A stretch of DNA of 64,000 bases from Agrobacterium tumefaciens (lineage in GTDB: Bacteria > Pseudomonadota > Alphaproteobacteria > Rhizobiales > Rhizobiaceae), in contig NZ_SUPW01000003.1 in assembly GCF_013337285.1 (NCBI RefSeq), forward strand, positions 62,001-126,000. Reading direction: 5' to 3'. The notes below the pieces were generated by a model. That model was not told the origin of the DNA, did not search any database, and saw nothing but the letters and a program-made list of their open reading frames with translations. Each line of letters opens with the position of its first letter. The first letter of the stretch is position 1. This document shows positions 9,936 through 18,742 of this stretch, in pieces. The position numbers were made by a program, and so were the translations under genes.

Positions 9936-11288
9936 TCAGGCGCGTTCCCTTTGCAACTCTTTGGCCGCGTATATATTTTCGGGCCGTGGCAGACCATAAT
10001 GGTCGCGCAGCGTATCGCCCTCATAATCCTCGCGGAACAGGCCTCGCTGTTTCAAGATCGGCACCACCTCATCCACGAAAATATCGAACCCGCCAGTCAG
10101 CCATGGCGGCATGATGTTGAAGCCGTCGGCAGCACCCTGCCGGAACCAGGTCTCGATCCAGTCCGCCACCTGTTGCGGCGTTCCGGAAATCACCTTGTGG
10201 CCGCGCCCGCCGGCAAGCCGGTGCAGCAATTGCCGGATCGTAGGGTTTTCCCGGTCGATGACATCGAGAACCAGTTGATGACGGCTGCTATCCGCCTGCG
10301 CCCGCGTGGCTTCCACAGCCTCCTGCGGCAAGGGCTGATCGAGATCGGCCGATGAGAGGTCTATGCCGGTGATGCGCTGCAATTGCCCGAGCGAAAAGGC
10401 AGGCTGGATGAGATCGTTAAAGGAGGCCTCGAGTTTTCGTGCCTCCTCTTCGGTGGAGGCGATGAAGGGGCTGATACCCGGCAGGATTTTCACATGGGCG
10501 GGATTGCGCCCCGTGGCCGCCACGCGACGCTTGATATCGGAATAAAAAGACCGCGCACTCTCCAGAGTCTGATGCGCGGTAAAGATCGCCTCGGCATATT
10601 GGGCAGCAAAACCACGCCCCTCCTCCGAGGAGCCGGCCTGCACATAGACAGGCCTGCCCTGCGGTGAGCGCGGCAGGTTGAGAGCGCCCCGCACCCGGTA
10701 AAACTCACCTTCGTGATTGGCAGGATGAATGTGGTCGGTATCGGCGAAAAGCCCGCTCTCCTTGTCGGCGACGATGGCGTCGTCTTCCCAGCTGTCCCAG
10801 AGCTTCGTCACCACATCGACGAACTCGATGGCCTGCCGGTAACGGTCGGCATGGGGCGGATGCTGTTGCAGATTGAAGTTGCCGGCCGCCGCATCGGCCG
10901 AGGTCGTGACGATGTTCCAGCCCACCCGGCCACCGCTGATATGATCGACCGAGGCGAACAGCCGGGCGAGATTGTAAGGCTCGTAATAGGTGGTAGAGGC
11001 CGTGGCGATGAAGCCGATCTTTTCGGTGACGGCGGCAAGGGCCGCCAGCATGGTGATCGGCTCCAGCCGATGGCGGGCGGCATAGCGGATATTGGCATCC
11101 AGCACCGGCGCATCGGCAAAGAAGATCGCATCCAGCTTCGCCGCCTCGGCCTTGCGGGCAATATCCTGATAGAGCCTTATATCGGTGACGCGGTGCGGCT
11201 CCGACTCTGGATGCCGCCAGGCCGCCTCATGATGTCCGCCCGGATAGATGAAGGCATTGAGGACCAGCTTCTCGGATTTTCTGCTCAT
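9936..11288 (-). CDS. DszA/NtaA/SnaA-family FMN-dependent monooxygenase 1
   Basis: This 450-residue luciferase-like TIM-barrel enzyme belongs to the branch of DszA (dibenzothiophene sulfone monooxygenase), NtaA (nitrilotriacetate) and SnaA. Typical segments are LNAFIYPGGHHEAAWRHP at the N-terminus, FFADAP, FIATASTTYYEPYNLAR, the substrate-flavin strand GGRVGWNIVTT, and PVYVQAGSSEEGR. Members use FMNH2 from a separate reductase to insert oxygen and cleave C-S or C-N bonds. It is followed on the minus strand by nothing convergent except the LysR gene, 16 bp away. It lies 52 bp downstream of binding protein 2, so the two probably share a transcript. Confidence 0.88.
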   Translation of the reverse strand: MSRKSEKLVLNAFIYPGGHHEAAWRHPESEPHRVTDIRLYQDIARKAEAAKLDAIFFADAPVLDANIRYAARHRLEPITMLAALAAVTEKIGFIATASTTYYEPYNLARLFASVDHISGGRVGWNIVTTSADAAAGNFNLQQHPPHADRYRQAIEFVDVVTKLWDSWEDDAIVADKESGLFADTDHIHPANHEGEFYRVRGALNLPRSPQGRPVYVQAGSSEEGRGFAAQYAEAIFTAHQTLESARSFYSDIKRRVAATGRNPAHVKILPGISPFIASTEEEARKLEASFNDLIQPAFSLGQLQRITGIDLSSADLDQPLPQEAVEATRAQADSSRHQLVLDVIDRENPTIRQLLHRLAGGRGHKVISGTPQQVADWIETWFRQGAADGFNIMPPWLTGGFDIFVDEVVPILKQRGLFREDYEGDTLRDHYGLPRPENIYAAKELQRERA

Positions 11289-11340
11289 GGCGATGAACCC
11301 TTTTTAACTCTGACTCGGCTTCGAAAAAGGTGAGGAAACC

Positions 11341-12936
11341 TCACGCTTCCTTCGTCACCCATGCTTTGGCGAGATTGCCGCTGAGACCTTCCGCCCCCGT
11401 CGCATAATCCTTGATGCGCACGCTGCCGACGACCGGCTGGATGGGCGAGACGAGATTGATGACGGGGAGATCCCTGGCGACGACGGCCTGAAACTCCCTG
11501 AAGAACGCCGCGCGCTTTTCGATGTCAGGTTCCACCGCCGCCGCTTCCAGCAGCCGGTCCACGTCCGGGTTGGAATAGTGGCTGGCATTGGAGAACGGCA
11601 GACCGATCTTGAAGTTCTTGCTCCAGTAGACGCGCTGCACGCCGGCCGTCGGATCGAAGGTGTTGGAGAGGGATTCGACCGAAAGATCCCAAGCACGGTC
11701 GGTATAGACTACCTTCACATAGGTGCCGAAATCGAACTTCTGGATATCCGCCTCGATACCGATTTTCGACAGCGCCTGCGCGATGAAATCCGAATAGGTC
11801 TGTGGATTGAACGGGTTGGTGGTAACCCTGAGCTTGAAGCGCTTGCCGCCGTCCTTGCGCGGGAAGCCCGCCTCATCCAGCAGCTTTTCCGAAAGCGCTA
11901 TATCGAACTTGGCAAAACCAATGTCGGGATTGTGGAATTTCGCAAGGCCGGGGCTGATCGGCGTGGGCGACGGCACGGCATAACCGTAAAGCACGGTATC
12001 GATCAGCGCCGGAACATCGATGGCGTGGGCGATGGCCTGCCTGACCTTCAAGTCCTTGAGATAGTCGTTCTCCAGGTTGATCACCAGCTGGTTCTGCTGG
12101 CCGGCATAGGCATAGATGCGGTCATCCACCTTCAGCGTCGGGATGGATTTCAGCCGTTCCAGATCGGCAAGCGCCACCGGGTTGGGGCCGATATCGCCTT
12201 CCCCGGTTTCCAGTGCGGCCGCACGGGCGCCCGCATCGTTGATAAGGCGGATGATGACGCGGTCGAGATGGGCGCGCGGCGCATCCCAATAATCCGCATT
12301 TTTCTCCAGCAGGACGTGGCTGCCCGGCACCCATTCCTTCAGCACGAAGGGACCGCTGCCGATGATCTGGGCGGTTTTCGGATTTTCGGTCGGCTTGAAG
12401 GTTTCGAAAATATGCTTCGGCACGATTGGCGATTCCGACGAGGCGAGCGCGGTGATCAGGCCCGGTGCCGGTTTGGACAGCTTCACCTTTGCGACCAGCG
12501 GATCGGAGGTATCGACGCTTTCGACATGCGAGAACGTCGCCCGGCCGCGCGGATGGGCTTCCTTCAGCCGCAGGATCGAAAATTCCACATCCGCCGATGT
12601 CACCGGTTTGCCGTCATGGAATTTCGCTTTCGGCTGCAGATGGAAGACATATTCCAGCCCGTCGGCCGAAACGCTCCATTCCTTCGCAAGGCTGGGCTGC
12701 GGCGAAAGCTCATAATCATAGGTCAAAAGCCCGTCGTAAATCTTCGAGCCGATGAACTGCGGGCCACCCGCGCTGGTGTTGATGGCCACCAACTGGGTCG
12801 GCTCAGGGAAATATACGATCTTCAGCGTGCCGCCTGAAACGGGCTCTTCGGCGGCGGCAAAAGAACCGCCCGGCAGCGCCACGAAAGCGCCGGCGGCGAG
12901 GGCTATTTTATGAAACTGGCGTCTGGAAAAGGTCAT
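11341..12936 (-). CDS. Peptide-type (SBP family 5) ABC substrate-binding protein, copy 2
   Basis: This 531-residue protein begins MTFSRRQFHKIALAAGAF, a twin-arginine-like leader ending near AAAEE. It is clearly paralogous to the proteins at 758 and 13766, with HPRGRATF, EKNADYWDAPRAHLD and FDPTAGVQRVYWSKN. No permease is attached to it, so it probably serves the permease complex encoded at 2636-6525 and broadens its ligand range. The monooxygenase gene downstream (9936-11288) would act on what it captures. The likely export of a folded protein by Tat is an inference from the RR motif only. Confidence 0.88.
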   Translation of the reverse strand: MTFSRRQFHKIALAAGAFVALPGGSFAAAEEPVSGGTLKIVYFPEPTQLVAINTSAGGPQFIGSKIYDGLLTYDYELSPQPSLAKEWSVSADGLEYVFHLQPKAKFHDGKPVTSADVEFSILRLKEAHPRGRATFSHVESVDTSDPLVAKVKLSKPAPGLITALASSESPIVPKHIFETFKPTENPKTAQIIGSGPFVLKEWVPGSHVLLEKNADYWDAPRAHLDRVIIRLINDAGARAAALETGEGDIGPNPVALADLERLKSIPTLKVDDRIYAYAGQQNQLVINLENDYLKDLKVRQAIAHAIDVPALIDTVLYGYAVPSPTPISPGLAKFHNPDIGFAKFDIALSEKLLDEAGFPRKDGGKRFKLRVTTNPFNPQTYSDFIAQALSKIGIEADIQKFDFGTYVKVVYTDRAWDLSVESLSNTFDPTAGVQRVYWSKNFKIGLPFSNASHYSNPDVDRLLEAAAVEPDIEKRAAFFREFQAVVARDLPVINLVSPIQPVVGSVRIKDYATGAEGLSGNLAKAWVTKEA

Positions 12937-12975
12937 GTCTGTCTCCGAAAAAATCCGATGTGCGGGTGCGGCAAC

Positions 12976-13326
12976 TCAATGCAGCTGCGGGAACCCATGG
13001 CGCTCGGCAAGAATTTGCAAAATGCGTTTGGTGTCCTGAATGAAATGCGTGTCGCCCTTGGCCGTCGCGTCGCTGGGCACATCGCCGGCAAAGACGAACA
13101 GCGGCAGTGACTGGTTTTCTTCACCCACGACAGCAATGACCGCCTCACGCGGACGCTGAAAACCGACCCGGCGGATATCGATCTGCGCCGCAAGCTCTGG
13201 AAAGGCGGCAAGCAGGCCTTCGATCTGGTTACAATGCGGGCAGACGAACCGGACACCGGGGAGTTTCGGGTCCTCAAATCCGGGGGCGATCAGAAAAAGT
13301 GTGTCCTTGGCCATGGCATCCATCAT
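12976..13326 (-). CDS. DUF3088-like small thioredoxin-fold protein
   Basis: This short protein of about 116 residues starts MMDAMAKDTLFLIAPGFEDP, with AGGAAA upstream; starts at 13314 or 13365 are also possible. It resembles DUF3088 proteins, judged from memory. A CPHC motif follows GVRFV and precedes IEGLLAAFPELAAQIDIRRVGF, the layout of a thioredoxin-like strand with a CxxC redox site. No function is established for the family as far as I know. It is co-oriented with and 40 bp upstream of binding protein 2. A redox-active small protein inside a sulfur-metabolism cluster is suggestive but not proof of a link. Confidence 0.7.
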   Translation of the reverse strand: MMDAMAKDTLFLIAPGFEDPKLPGVRFVCPHCNQIEGLLAAFPELAAQIDIRRVGFQRPREAVIAVVGEENQSLPLFVFAGDVPSDATAKGDTHFIQDTKRILQILAERHGFPQLH

Positions 13327-13560
13327 TTGCAGGTGAGATTTCCTGCTCACAGTGCAGGTGGCCAAAGCGTGGGTCCAGAAAGCAATTCTTGCTTTAAAAC
13401 GAAGAATTACTTTGCGCTAAATTACTGATGAAACTGATTTTTTCGAAATTTCCGTTAGTAACATCGCTGTTTCGGCCGACATGTTTCATGCGCAAAGTTT
13501 TTCTCGAAAACGGGCGCGCGGCGCGAAGGTGCAAAAAGAATGGAGGGCAGATTTCGGCAA

Positions 13561-13587
13561 TAAAAAACCCGGCAGAATTGCCGGGTT
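13561..13587 (-). terminator. Rho-independent terminator of the 19.8-13.8 kb operon
   Basis: On the minus strand a 9-bp stem AACCCGGCA/TGCCGGGTT with a 4-base loop is followed by a run of T (positions 13567-13562). It lies 180 bp past the stop of binding protein 3 and before the divergent start region of DUF3088, so it should end the minus-strand operon. Confidence 0.85.
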
Positions 13588-13622
13588 CTGGTGAGAGGTC
13601 GTTGGCGCAAAACCTCTCCTTG

Positions 13623-13710
13623 GTCACGCTCGGGCCTATCCCGGGCATCTGCAATCTACAAGGCCAGGATGACTTGGCACATCCTCGGTACAAGACCGAG
13701 GACGACGTCG
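13623..13710 (-). repeat. Intergenic palindromic repeat, family A, degenerate copy 1
   Basis: Read on the minus strand this stretch starts CGACGTCGTCCTCGG, contains a GATTGCAGAT core and a second CCGGGATAGGCCCGAG hairpin. It matches the copies at 26669-26760 and 51348-51440 but with more mismatches. It sits between the operon end at 13766 and its terminator. The rest of the gap 13327-13765 shows no gene; an open frame across it runs through the repeat and has no protein features. Confidence 0.7.
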
Positions 13711-13765
13711 AATGTGGAGGAAGGTTCGTCATTACTCTCGCTCCACAGGATCGCCGGACTTGCCC

Positions 13766-15355
13766 TCAATCGCTCTTCCAGGCCGTCGCCAGATCGCCAT
13801 AGGCAATGTCGATGGTCGTCACGAGAGACTTCAGGCTGGTGTTGCGCAGAATGACGGTCGGTAAAGCGACGATCGAGAAATTCGGCAGGTCGTCACCGGT
13901 GATTTTCTGAATGTCGTGGAATTGCGCCGCCCGTTTTGTCTCATCCACCTCGGTTGCGGCAGCGCGGAAACGATCGTCCACCTTGGGATTGTTATAGTGG
14001 GCGGCGTTGACATAAGGCGCCGGGTTCTTGATGCCGTCCGACCAGTAGAGACGCTGCACGCCCGCCGTCGGGTCAAAAAGCCGGCTGATGCCGTTCACCG
14101 TCAGGTCGAAACCGCGCTCGGTATAAACGCGCTTGATGAAGGTGGCGAGATCGCCTTCAACGATGTCCACCTTCACACCGAGCTTGCCGAAGGAGGAACG
14201 CAGATATTCAGCTGTTTTGCGGAAGACGTCGGATGGCAGGAAGGCCAGCCGCAACGAAAAACGGGTGCCATCCGCGCCTTTCGGGTAACCGGCCTTGTCC
14301 AGCAACTCGTTTGCCCTGGCGAGATCGAAGGGATAGGTGAAGGGCTTTTCATCATTATAGGCGGTGAAGACGGCCGGAATGTTTGAACCAGCTGGTTTGG
14401 CTGTTCCGAAGAAGATTGCATCGTTGATGAAATCGCGGTCGATGGCATGGGCCAGCGCCTGCCGGACCTCTTTTTTCGCAAGGATCGGGTTCTCCAGATT
14501 GAACTCGAAGATGGCGGCATTGTTGAGATAGGCGTCGGTATAGACCTCCACCGCAAGTTTCGGATTCTGCCGCAGGCGCTCCAGATCGCTGTAGGAAACA
14601 TCGGCTGTGTAATCCGCCTCGCCGGTTTCCACCGAAATGGTGGTGGAGGCCGCATCGGCAACAAAGCGCGCCACGAAACCGTCGAGATAGGGCAGATCGG
14701 CCTGCCAGTAATTCGGGTTCTTCTTGAGCTTCACATAGCTGCCGCGTTTCCATTCCTCGAAAACGAAGGGGCCGGTGCCGATGGGCGCATTGCCGTTCGG
14801 GCTTTCATTGTAGTTTTCCGAAGCATAGGCATGGGCCGGCAGGATGGGCGTTTCGCCGCCCGTCAGCGCCCGCAGAAGGTAGGGTGCGGGTTTGGAAAGC
14901 ACCACCACAGCCGTCAGCGGATCGGGTGTTTCGATATCGGCAATATTGGCAAAGGTGATGCGCCCGCGCGGGCCGACCTTCTTGAAGGCCAGCAGCGAGA
15001 ATTTCACATCCTGCGACGTGAAATCCTTGCCGTCATGCCATTTGACGCCCTTGCGCAGCCTGAAAGTGTGGCGCAGTCCGTCGGCCGATGTTTCCCAGTT
15101 TTCGGCCAGAACCGGATGCGGTTTGAACTCGCCGTCGAACCGCACCAACCCTTCGAGGATTTTCGTGGAAATGGCGCGGGTGCGCGTGTTGGAATCGGAA
15201 AGCGGCACCAGCGTCGTCGGCTCGCCAAGACCCGCAAGAGTGACGATCCCGCCCTTTTTCGGCGCCTCCGCCGCCACTGCCGGCAATGATGGCAACAGGA
15301 CAGCCCCGCTCAGCGCAGCGGCCAGAAGCAATGTCTTACGTCTTGTAATATCCAT
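13766..15355 (-). CDS. Peptide-type (SBP family 5) ABC substrate-binding protein, copy 3
   Basis: This 529-residue periplasmic binding protein begins MDITRRKTLLLAAALSGAVL and has an RR leader ending near AVAAEAP. The start at 15355 is preceded by GAGGAAA. It keeps the subfamily signatures GPRGRITF and FDPTAGVQRLYWSDG but is more divergent than copies 1 and 2. It is the last gene of a five-gene minus-strand operon with the DszB-like protein, NmrA-like protein, luciferase-like monooxygenase and M20 amidohydrolase. Its ligand is therefore probably the substrate of those enzymes, perhaps an N-acylated or amide-linked sulfur compound. It lacks its own permease. Confidence 0.88.
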   Translation of the reverse strand: MDITRRKTLLLAAALSGAVLLPSLPAVAAEAPKKGGIVTLAGLGEPTTLVPLSDSNTRTRAISTKILEGLVRFDGEFKPHPVLAENWETSADGLRHTFRLRKGVKWHDGKDFTSQDVKFSLLAFKKVGPRGRITFANIADIETPDPLTAVVVLSKPAPYLLRALTGGETPILPAHAYASENYNESPNGNAPIGTGPFVFEEWKRGSYVKLKKNPNYWQADLPYLDGFVARFVADAASTTISVETGEADYTADVSYSDLERLRQNPKLAVEVYTDAYLNNAAIFEFNLENPILAKKEVRQALAHAIDRDFINDAIFFGTAKPAGSNIPAVFTAYNDEKPFTYPFDLARANELLDKAGYPKGADGTRFSLRLAFLPSDVFRKTAEYLRSSFGKLGVKVDIVEGDLATFIKRVYTERGFDLTVNGISRLFDPTAGVQRLYWSDGIKNPAPYVNAAHYNNPKVDDRFRAAATEVDETKRAAQFHDIQKITGDDLPNFSIVALPTVILRNTSLKSLVTTIDIAYGDLATAWKSD

Positions 15356-15389
15356 GGATGTTTCCTCTTGCAGACTCGTTTTCAAATTT

Positions 15390-16589
15390 TCAGACAGCCT
15401 TCAGCCGGGTTTCCACCAGCCGGGCAAACAGGGTGGCCCCAACCGGAAGAATGGCGTCGTCAACGATGAAACCGGGATTGTGGGCCGGCAGGGTGCCGGA
15501 ATGGCCAAGGGTGAAAAACGCGCCGGGCGCGTGTTTCAGGAGATCGGCGAAATCCTCGCTGCCCATGAAGCGGCCCGGTTCGGTGGAAACGCGCTCATCC
15601 CCGAGCACCTCGCGCGCCACGCCGGCAACGATGTCCACCGAAGCGTTGTCATTGGTCAAAACCGAGAATATGTCGCGAATATCCACCTCGGCAGTCAGGC
15701 CGTAAGCCGCGGCGATGTGATCCGAGATGGTGCGGATGCGGCCCCGAATGGTTTCGCGCACGCTGTCGGAGAAGGCCCGCACGGTTCCGGCAATCGAGGC
15801 CGTTTCGGGAATGACGTTATAGGCCGATCCCGCCTCGATGCGGGTGATCGACAGCACGGCGGGATCGGTGGGCGGTATGTTGCGGCTGACGATGGTCTGC
15901 AAGGCCTGAATGAGTTCCCCCGTGGCCGGCACCGGATCGCGCGCGACATCCGGATGGGCCGCATGCGCGCCCCTGCCCTTCAGCCGGATATCGAAGAAAT
16001 CCGCACCCGCCAGAATGGTGCCGGGCGAAACCTTGAGATGATTGGGGGCTGCATGGGAGGAATTGTGCAGCCCGTAAATCTCGTCAACGGGAAAATCTCT
16101 AAACAGCCCATCGGCGATCATGGCGCGCGCGCCGCCGAGACCCTCCTCGGCCGGCTGGAAAATGAAGACGACCGTGCCGGCGAAATCACGGGTTTCCGCC
16201 AGATAACGGGCGGTGCCGAGCAGGATGGTGGTGTGCACATCATGCCCGCAGCCGTGGAATTTGCCGGGATAGATTGACGCGTAAGGCAGGCCGGTTTCCT
16301 CCGGCATCGGCAGGGCGTCCATATCGGCCCTGAGCCCGATGGAGCGATTGCCCGCGTGGCGGCCGCGCAGCACACCGACCACGCCGGTCTTGCCACAACC
16401 ACGATGCACCTCGATGCCCCAGGAAGCGAGCTTTTCAGCGACGATGCCTGATGTGCGCACCTCCTCGAAACCGATTTCCGGGTGCTGGTGCAGATCGTGG
16501 CGGATGGAGACGAGTTCGGGAACATAGGTCCCGATCCGCTCCAGAATTTTCGGTGCTGATGTTTTGACGGGATCGGCGGCAATATTCAC
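15390..16589 (-). CDS. M20-family metallo-amidohydrolase (hippurate hydrolase-like)
   Basis: This 399-residue zinc peptidase-family enzyme has the metal-binding residues visible as C114, H116 and H119 in GCGHDVHTT, E148/E149 in FQPAEEG, and a late GSEDFADL. Its lid-domain signature GRGAHAAHPDVARDP is that of N-acyl-amino-acid deacylases such as hippurate hydrolase and IAA-amino acid hydrolases. It is cytoplasmic, with no leader. In Bacillus the ytm/yxe sulfur operons combine such a deacylase with a luciferase-like monooxygenase to degrade N-acetylated S-alkylcysteines. The same pairing here, one gene apart, suggests a comparable deacylation step. Confidence 0.88.
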   Translation of the reverse strand: MNIAADPVKTSAPKILERIGTYVPELVSIRHDLHQHPEIGFEEVRTSGIVAEKLASWGIEVHRGCGKTGVVGVLRGRHAGNRSIGLRADMDALPMPEETGLPYASIYPGKFHGCGHDVHTTILLGTARYLAETRDFAGTVVFIFQPAEEGLGGARAMIADGLFRDFPVDEIYGLHNSSHAAPNHLKVSPGTILAGADFFDIRLKGRGAHAAHPDVARDPVPATGELIQALQTIVSRNIPPTDPAVLSITRIEAGSAYNVIPETASIAGTVRAFSDSVRETIRGRIRTISDHIAAAYGLTAEVDIRDIFSVLTNDNASVDIVAGVAREVLGDERVSTEPGRFMGSEDFADLLKHAPGAFFTLGHSGTLPAHNPGFIVDDAILPVGATLFARLVETRLKAV

Positions 16590-16681
16590 GGTATCTCCTC
16601 AGGGCAAAAAATATCGTTGTCGCAATCTCGGCGATTGCGAGGTGCAAGCTTGGGAACTGGAAAATCGGGGCGGAAGAGGCG

Positions 16682-17851
16682 TCAGAGCCTCAGACCCGCC
16701 TCCTTCATCAACGGCAGAATGCGCTCGCCGAAATAATCAAGGTCTTCGCGGAAATCGTAGAAATTCAGCTGCACGCCATCGATGCCGGCCTTTTTCAGGC
16801 CGACAAGCTGCTCGACCACCTGTTCCGGCGAACCGATGATTTCGATATTGCCGCCGAGATTGCGCCCCTGTTTATGGCGCGCATCGCCGCGACCACGCCA
16901 GGCATGGGCGTCGCTGTCGTAATTATTGGTGGCGAAGGCGCGGGTGCCGGACTGCGGTTTTCCCGCCTCGATGGCATCGGCATAGGCAAAGGCCTCCCTC
17001 TCCGTGTCGCGGCTGACGATGATCGGATTGATGAGCGTCTTCGCCTGCCGGCCATAGGCCTTGGCGCGATTCTTGATGGTGGCGACATGATCGGGAAGCG
17101 TTTCCAGCGCGCTGTCTATATGCGATCCACCGGGTGAGGTGACGAAGACCAGATCGGAATGGCGGGCGGCGAAATCGATGCCTGCCGGCGACCCCGTCGC
17201 GGTGACCAACGGCGGGCGGCCAAAGGCGGGTTTCGGCGTTATCCAGCCATTATTGATCGCCCACGGATTGAGCTTACCCTCATAGGAGAAGTTTTCGGTT
17301 TCGCCCCACAGCCGGTGAAGCACATCGAACAATTCGCCCGCCATGTCGTAGCGCTTGTCGTGGTCGATGCGCTGCCAGCCGAACATTTCATGTTCAATGG
17401 CGCGGTGGCCGGTGACGATGTTGATGCCCCAGCGTCCTTTGGCGATATGATCCAGCGTCGCACCATATTTGGCGAGATGCAGCGGATGGAGAGGCCCGTA
17501 AAGCACATGGATGGTGGAGATCAGCAGAATGCTCTTGGTCACCGCTGCCATGGCGCCAAGCGCGATGAAACTGTCGAGCGAGGATTCGCCGTCATAACCG
17601 CCCTTGGGCAGCCATTGCGTGCGGCTGAAGGCGATCTCGAAACCAAGCTCTTCCGCCCGCTTCACCAGTTCGACATTGTAATCGAACGTCCAGCTGTTGC
17701 TGGTCGGCAGGCTGGAGAAATTGATGTCCTGCAGATTGAGGAACAAGCCCAGCATCAGCGGCTGTTTTACCGCCCGGCTGAGCGGGCTGTCTTCGAAATC
17801 GGCCGGACCTTTCAGTTCGTGGCCATCTTGCAATGGGGCAGTCAGCGCCAT
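16682..17851 (-). CDS. Luciferase-like FMNH2-dependent monooxygenase (SsuD/SfnG-like)
   Basis: This 389-residue enzyme of the alkanesulfonate/dimethylsulfone monooxygenase type contains FDYNVELVKRAEELGFE, the GRWGINIVTGHRAIEHEMFG strand-loop, HDKRYDMAGELFDVL and the C-terminal EDLDYFGERILPLMKEAG. These resemble SfnG and SsuD, which release sulfite or sulfinate from sulfones and sulfonates. The start overlaps the stop of the NmrA-like gene by 10 bp, showing coupling. A gap of 92 bp separates it from the amidohydrolase. The exact substrate is not deducible; the enzyme needs reduced flavin from a partner not found in the window. Confidence 0.85.
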   Translation of the reverse strand: MALTAPLQDGHELKGPADFEDSPLSRAVKQPLMLGLFLNLQDINFSSLPTSNSWTFDYNVELVKRAEELGFEIAFSRTQWLPKGGYDGESSLDSFIALGAMAAVTKSILLISTIHVLYGPLHPLHLAKYGATLDHIAKGRWGINIVTGHRAIEHEMFGWQRIDHDKRYDMAGELFDVLHRLWGETENFSYEGKLNPWAINNGWITPKPAFGRPPLVTATGSPAGIDFAARHSDLVFVTSPGGSHIDSALETLPDHVATIKNRAKAYGRQAKTLINPIIVSRDTEREAFAYADAIEAGKPQSGTRAFATNNYDSDAHAWRGRGDARHKQGRNLGGNIEIIGSPEQVVEQLVGLKKAGIDGVQLNFYDFREDLDYFGERILPLMKEAGLRL

Positions 17852-18735
17852 GTCTTTTCTCCCTCGGAATGATCGCCCTGCGGGGTGGGCGCAGCCAGCC
17901 GTGCGCGCAGATAACCTTCCACCCCACGGGGCAAGCGACCGGTAATCTGGTGAATATTATCGTTGACGGAAGCGGCGAGACCTTCGCGGATGAGCTGGCC
18001 GAATTCGCCTATCGCTTTCTGTTCGAACGCGCCGATATGGGGCGGAAAGGCCGGGACGTTGTGCGATACTCCGACCGGACGATGCAGGATACGAGCAGCG
18101 ATGCGGGCAATTTCCAGCGCCGTCAGCGCTTCGCCACCGGTGATCACCAGGGGGCCGGCAAGCGGTGCGCTGGCGGTCAGCGCATCAACAGCCACATCGG
18201 CAATATCATCGGCATCGATGAAGGAGACAGCCGCATTGCCGAAACGGGCGGGCACATCCTCTCCCCTGCGCAGCGCGACAACAACGGGCTCCAGCGCCAC
18301 CTGCATCCAGGCATTTGGCCGCAACACCGTGTGCGCGATGCCGCTCCCGGCCAGATGCGCTTCCACCTGCGCATGGGCCGCACCCGAGATGGAGCGCGCG
18401 GCGTGCTTAACGGTCCAGTCGGAGCCGGATATTTTCACGATCCGCGACACGCCGGCAAAGAGAGCCGCATCGATGACTGCATTCTGGTCTGTCGCCAGCG
18501 TTTCACCGATGGGCGAAAGCAGGAAGACCGTTTCTATGCCACGCAAGGCATTGTTCAGGCTGGCCGGATCAGAGAAGTTTCCTTCTGCAATATCCACCCT
18601 GTCGCCCCAGAGCTGGAGCGCTTCCTCACGCCGGCGGGTCAGCGCCCGTGCCTTCACCTGCTTTTGCAAAAGACGGCTGACGACACGTTGGCCCAGCTTG
18701 CCGGTTGCGCCGGTGACAAGAATGGTGGCTGTCAT
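17842..18735 (-). CDS. NmrA-like NAD(P)-binding protein / quinone reductase-like
   Basis: The 297-residue protein starts MTATILVTGATGKLGQRVVS, an N-terminal Rossmann GxTGxxG motif of the atypical short-chain dehydrogenase (NmrA/QOR2) group. Further segments are KISGSDW and VVALRRGEDVPARFGNAAVSFIDADDIADV. The start at 18735 follows GAGGGT; the longer frame to 18816 overlaps the upstream gene and is not preferred. It lies 7 bp after the DszB-like gene and overlaps the monooxygenase gene. It might reduce an oxidised product or supply reducing equivalents, but no catalytic role can be assigned. Confidence 0.83.
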   Translation of the reverse strand: MTATILVTGATGKLGQRVVSRLLQKQVKARALTRRREEALQLWGDRVDIAEGNFSDPASLNNALRGIETVFLLSPIGETLATDQNAVIDAALFAGVSRIVKISGSDWTVKHAARSISGAAHAQVEAHLAGSGIAHTVLRPNAWMQVALEPVVVALRRGEDVPARFGNAAVSFIDADDIADVAVDALTASAPLAGPLVITGGEALTALEIARIAARILHRPVGVSHNVPAFPPHIGAFEQKAIGEFGQLIREGLAASVNDNIHQITGRLPRGVEGYLRARLAAPTPQGDHSEGEKTWR

Positions 18736-18742
18736 GGCACCC

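Noticed and set aside
13394-13732. Small minus-strand frame in the 13.3-13.8 kb gap
   Set aside because: It runs through a terminator hairpin and a palindromic repeat and has no protein-like features.
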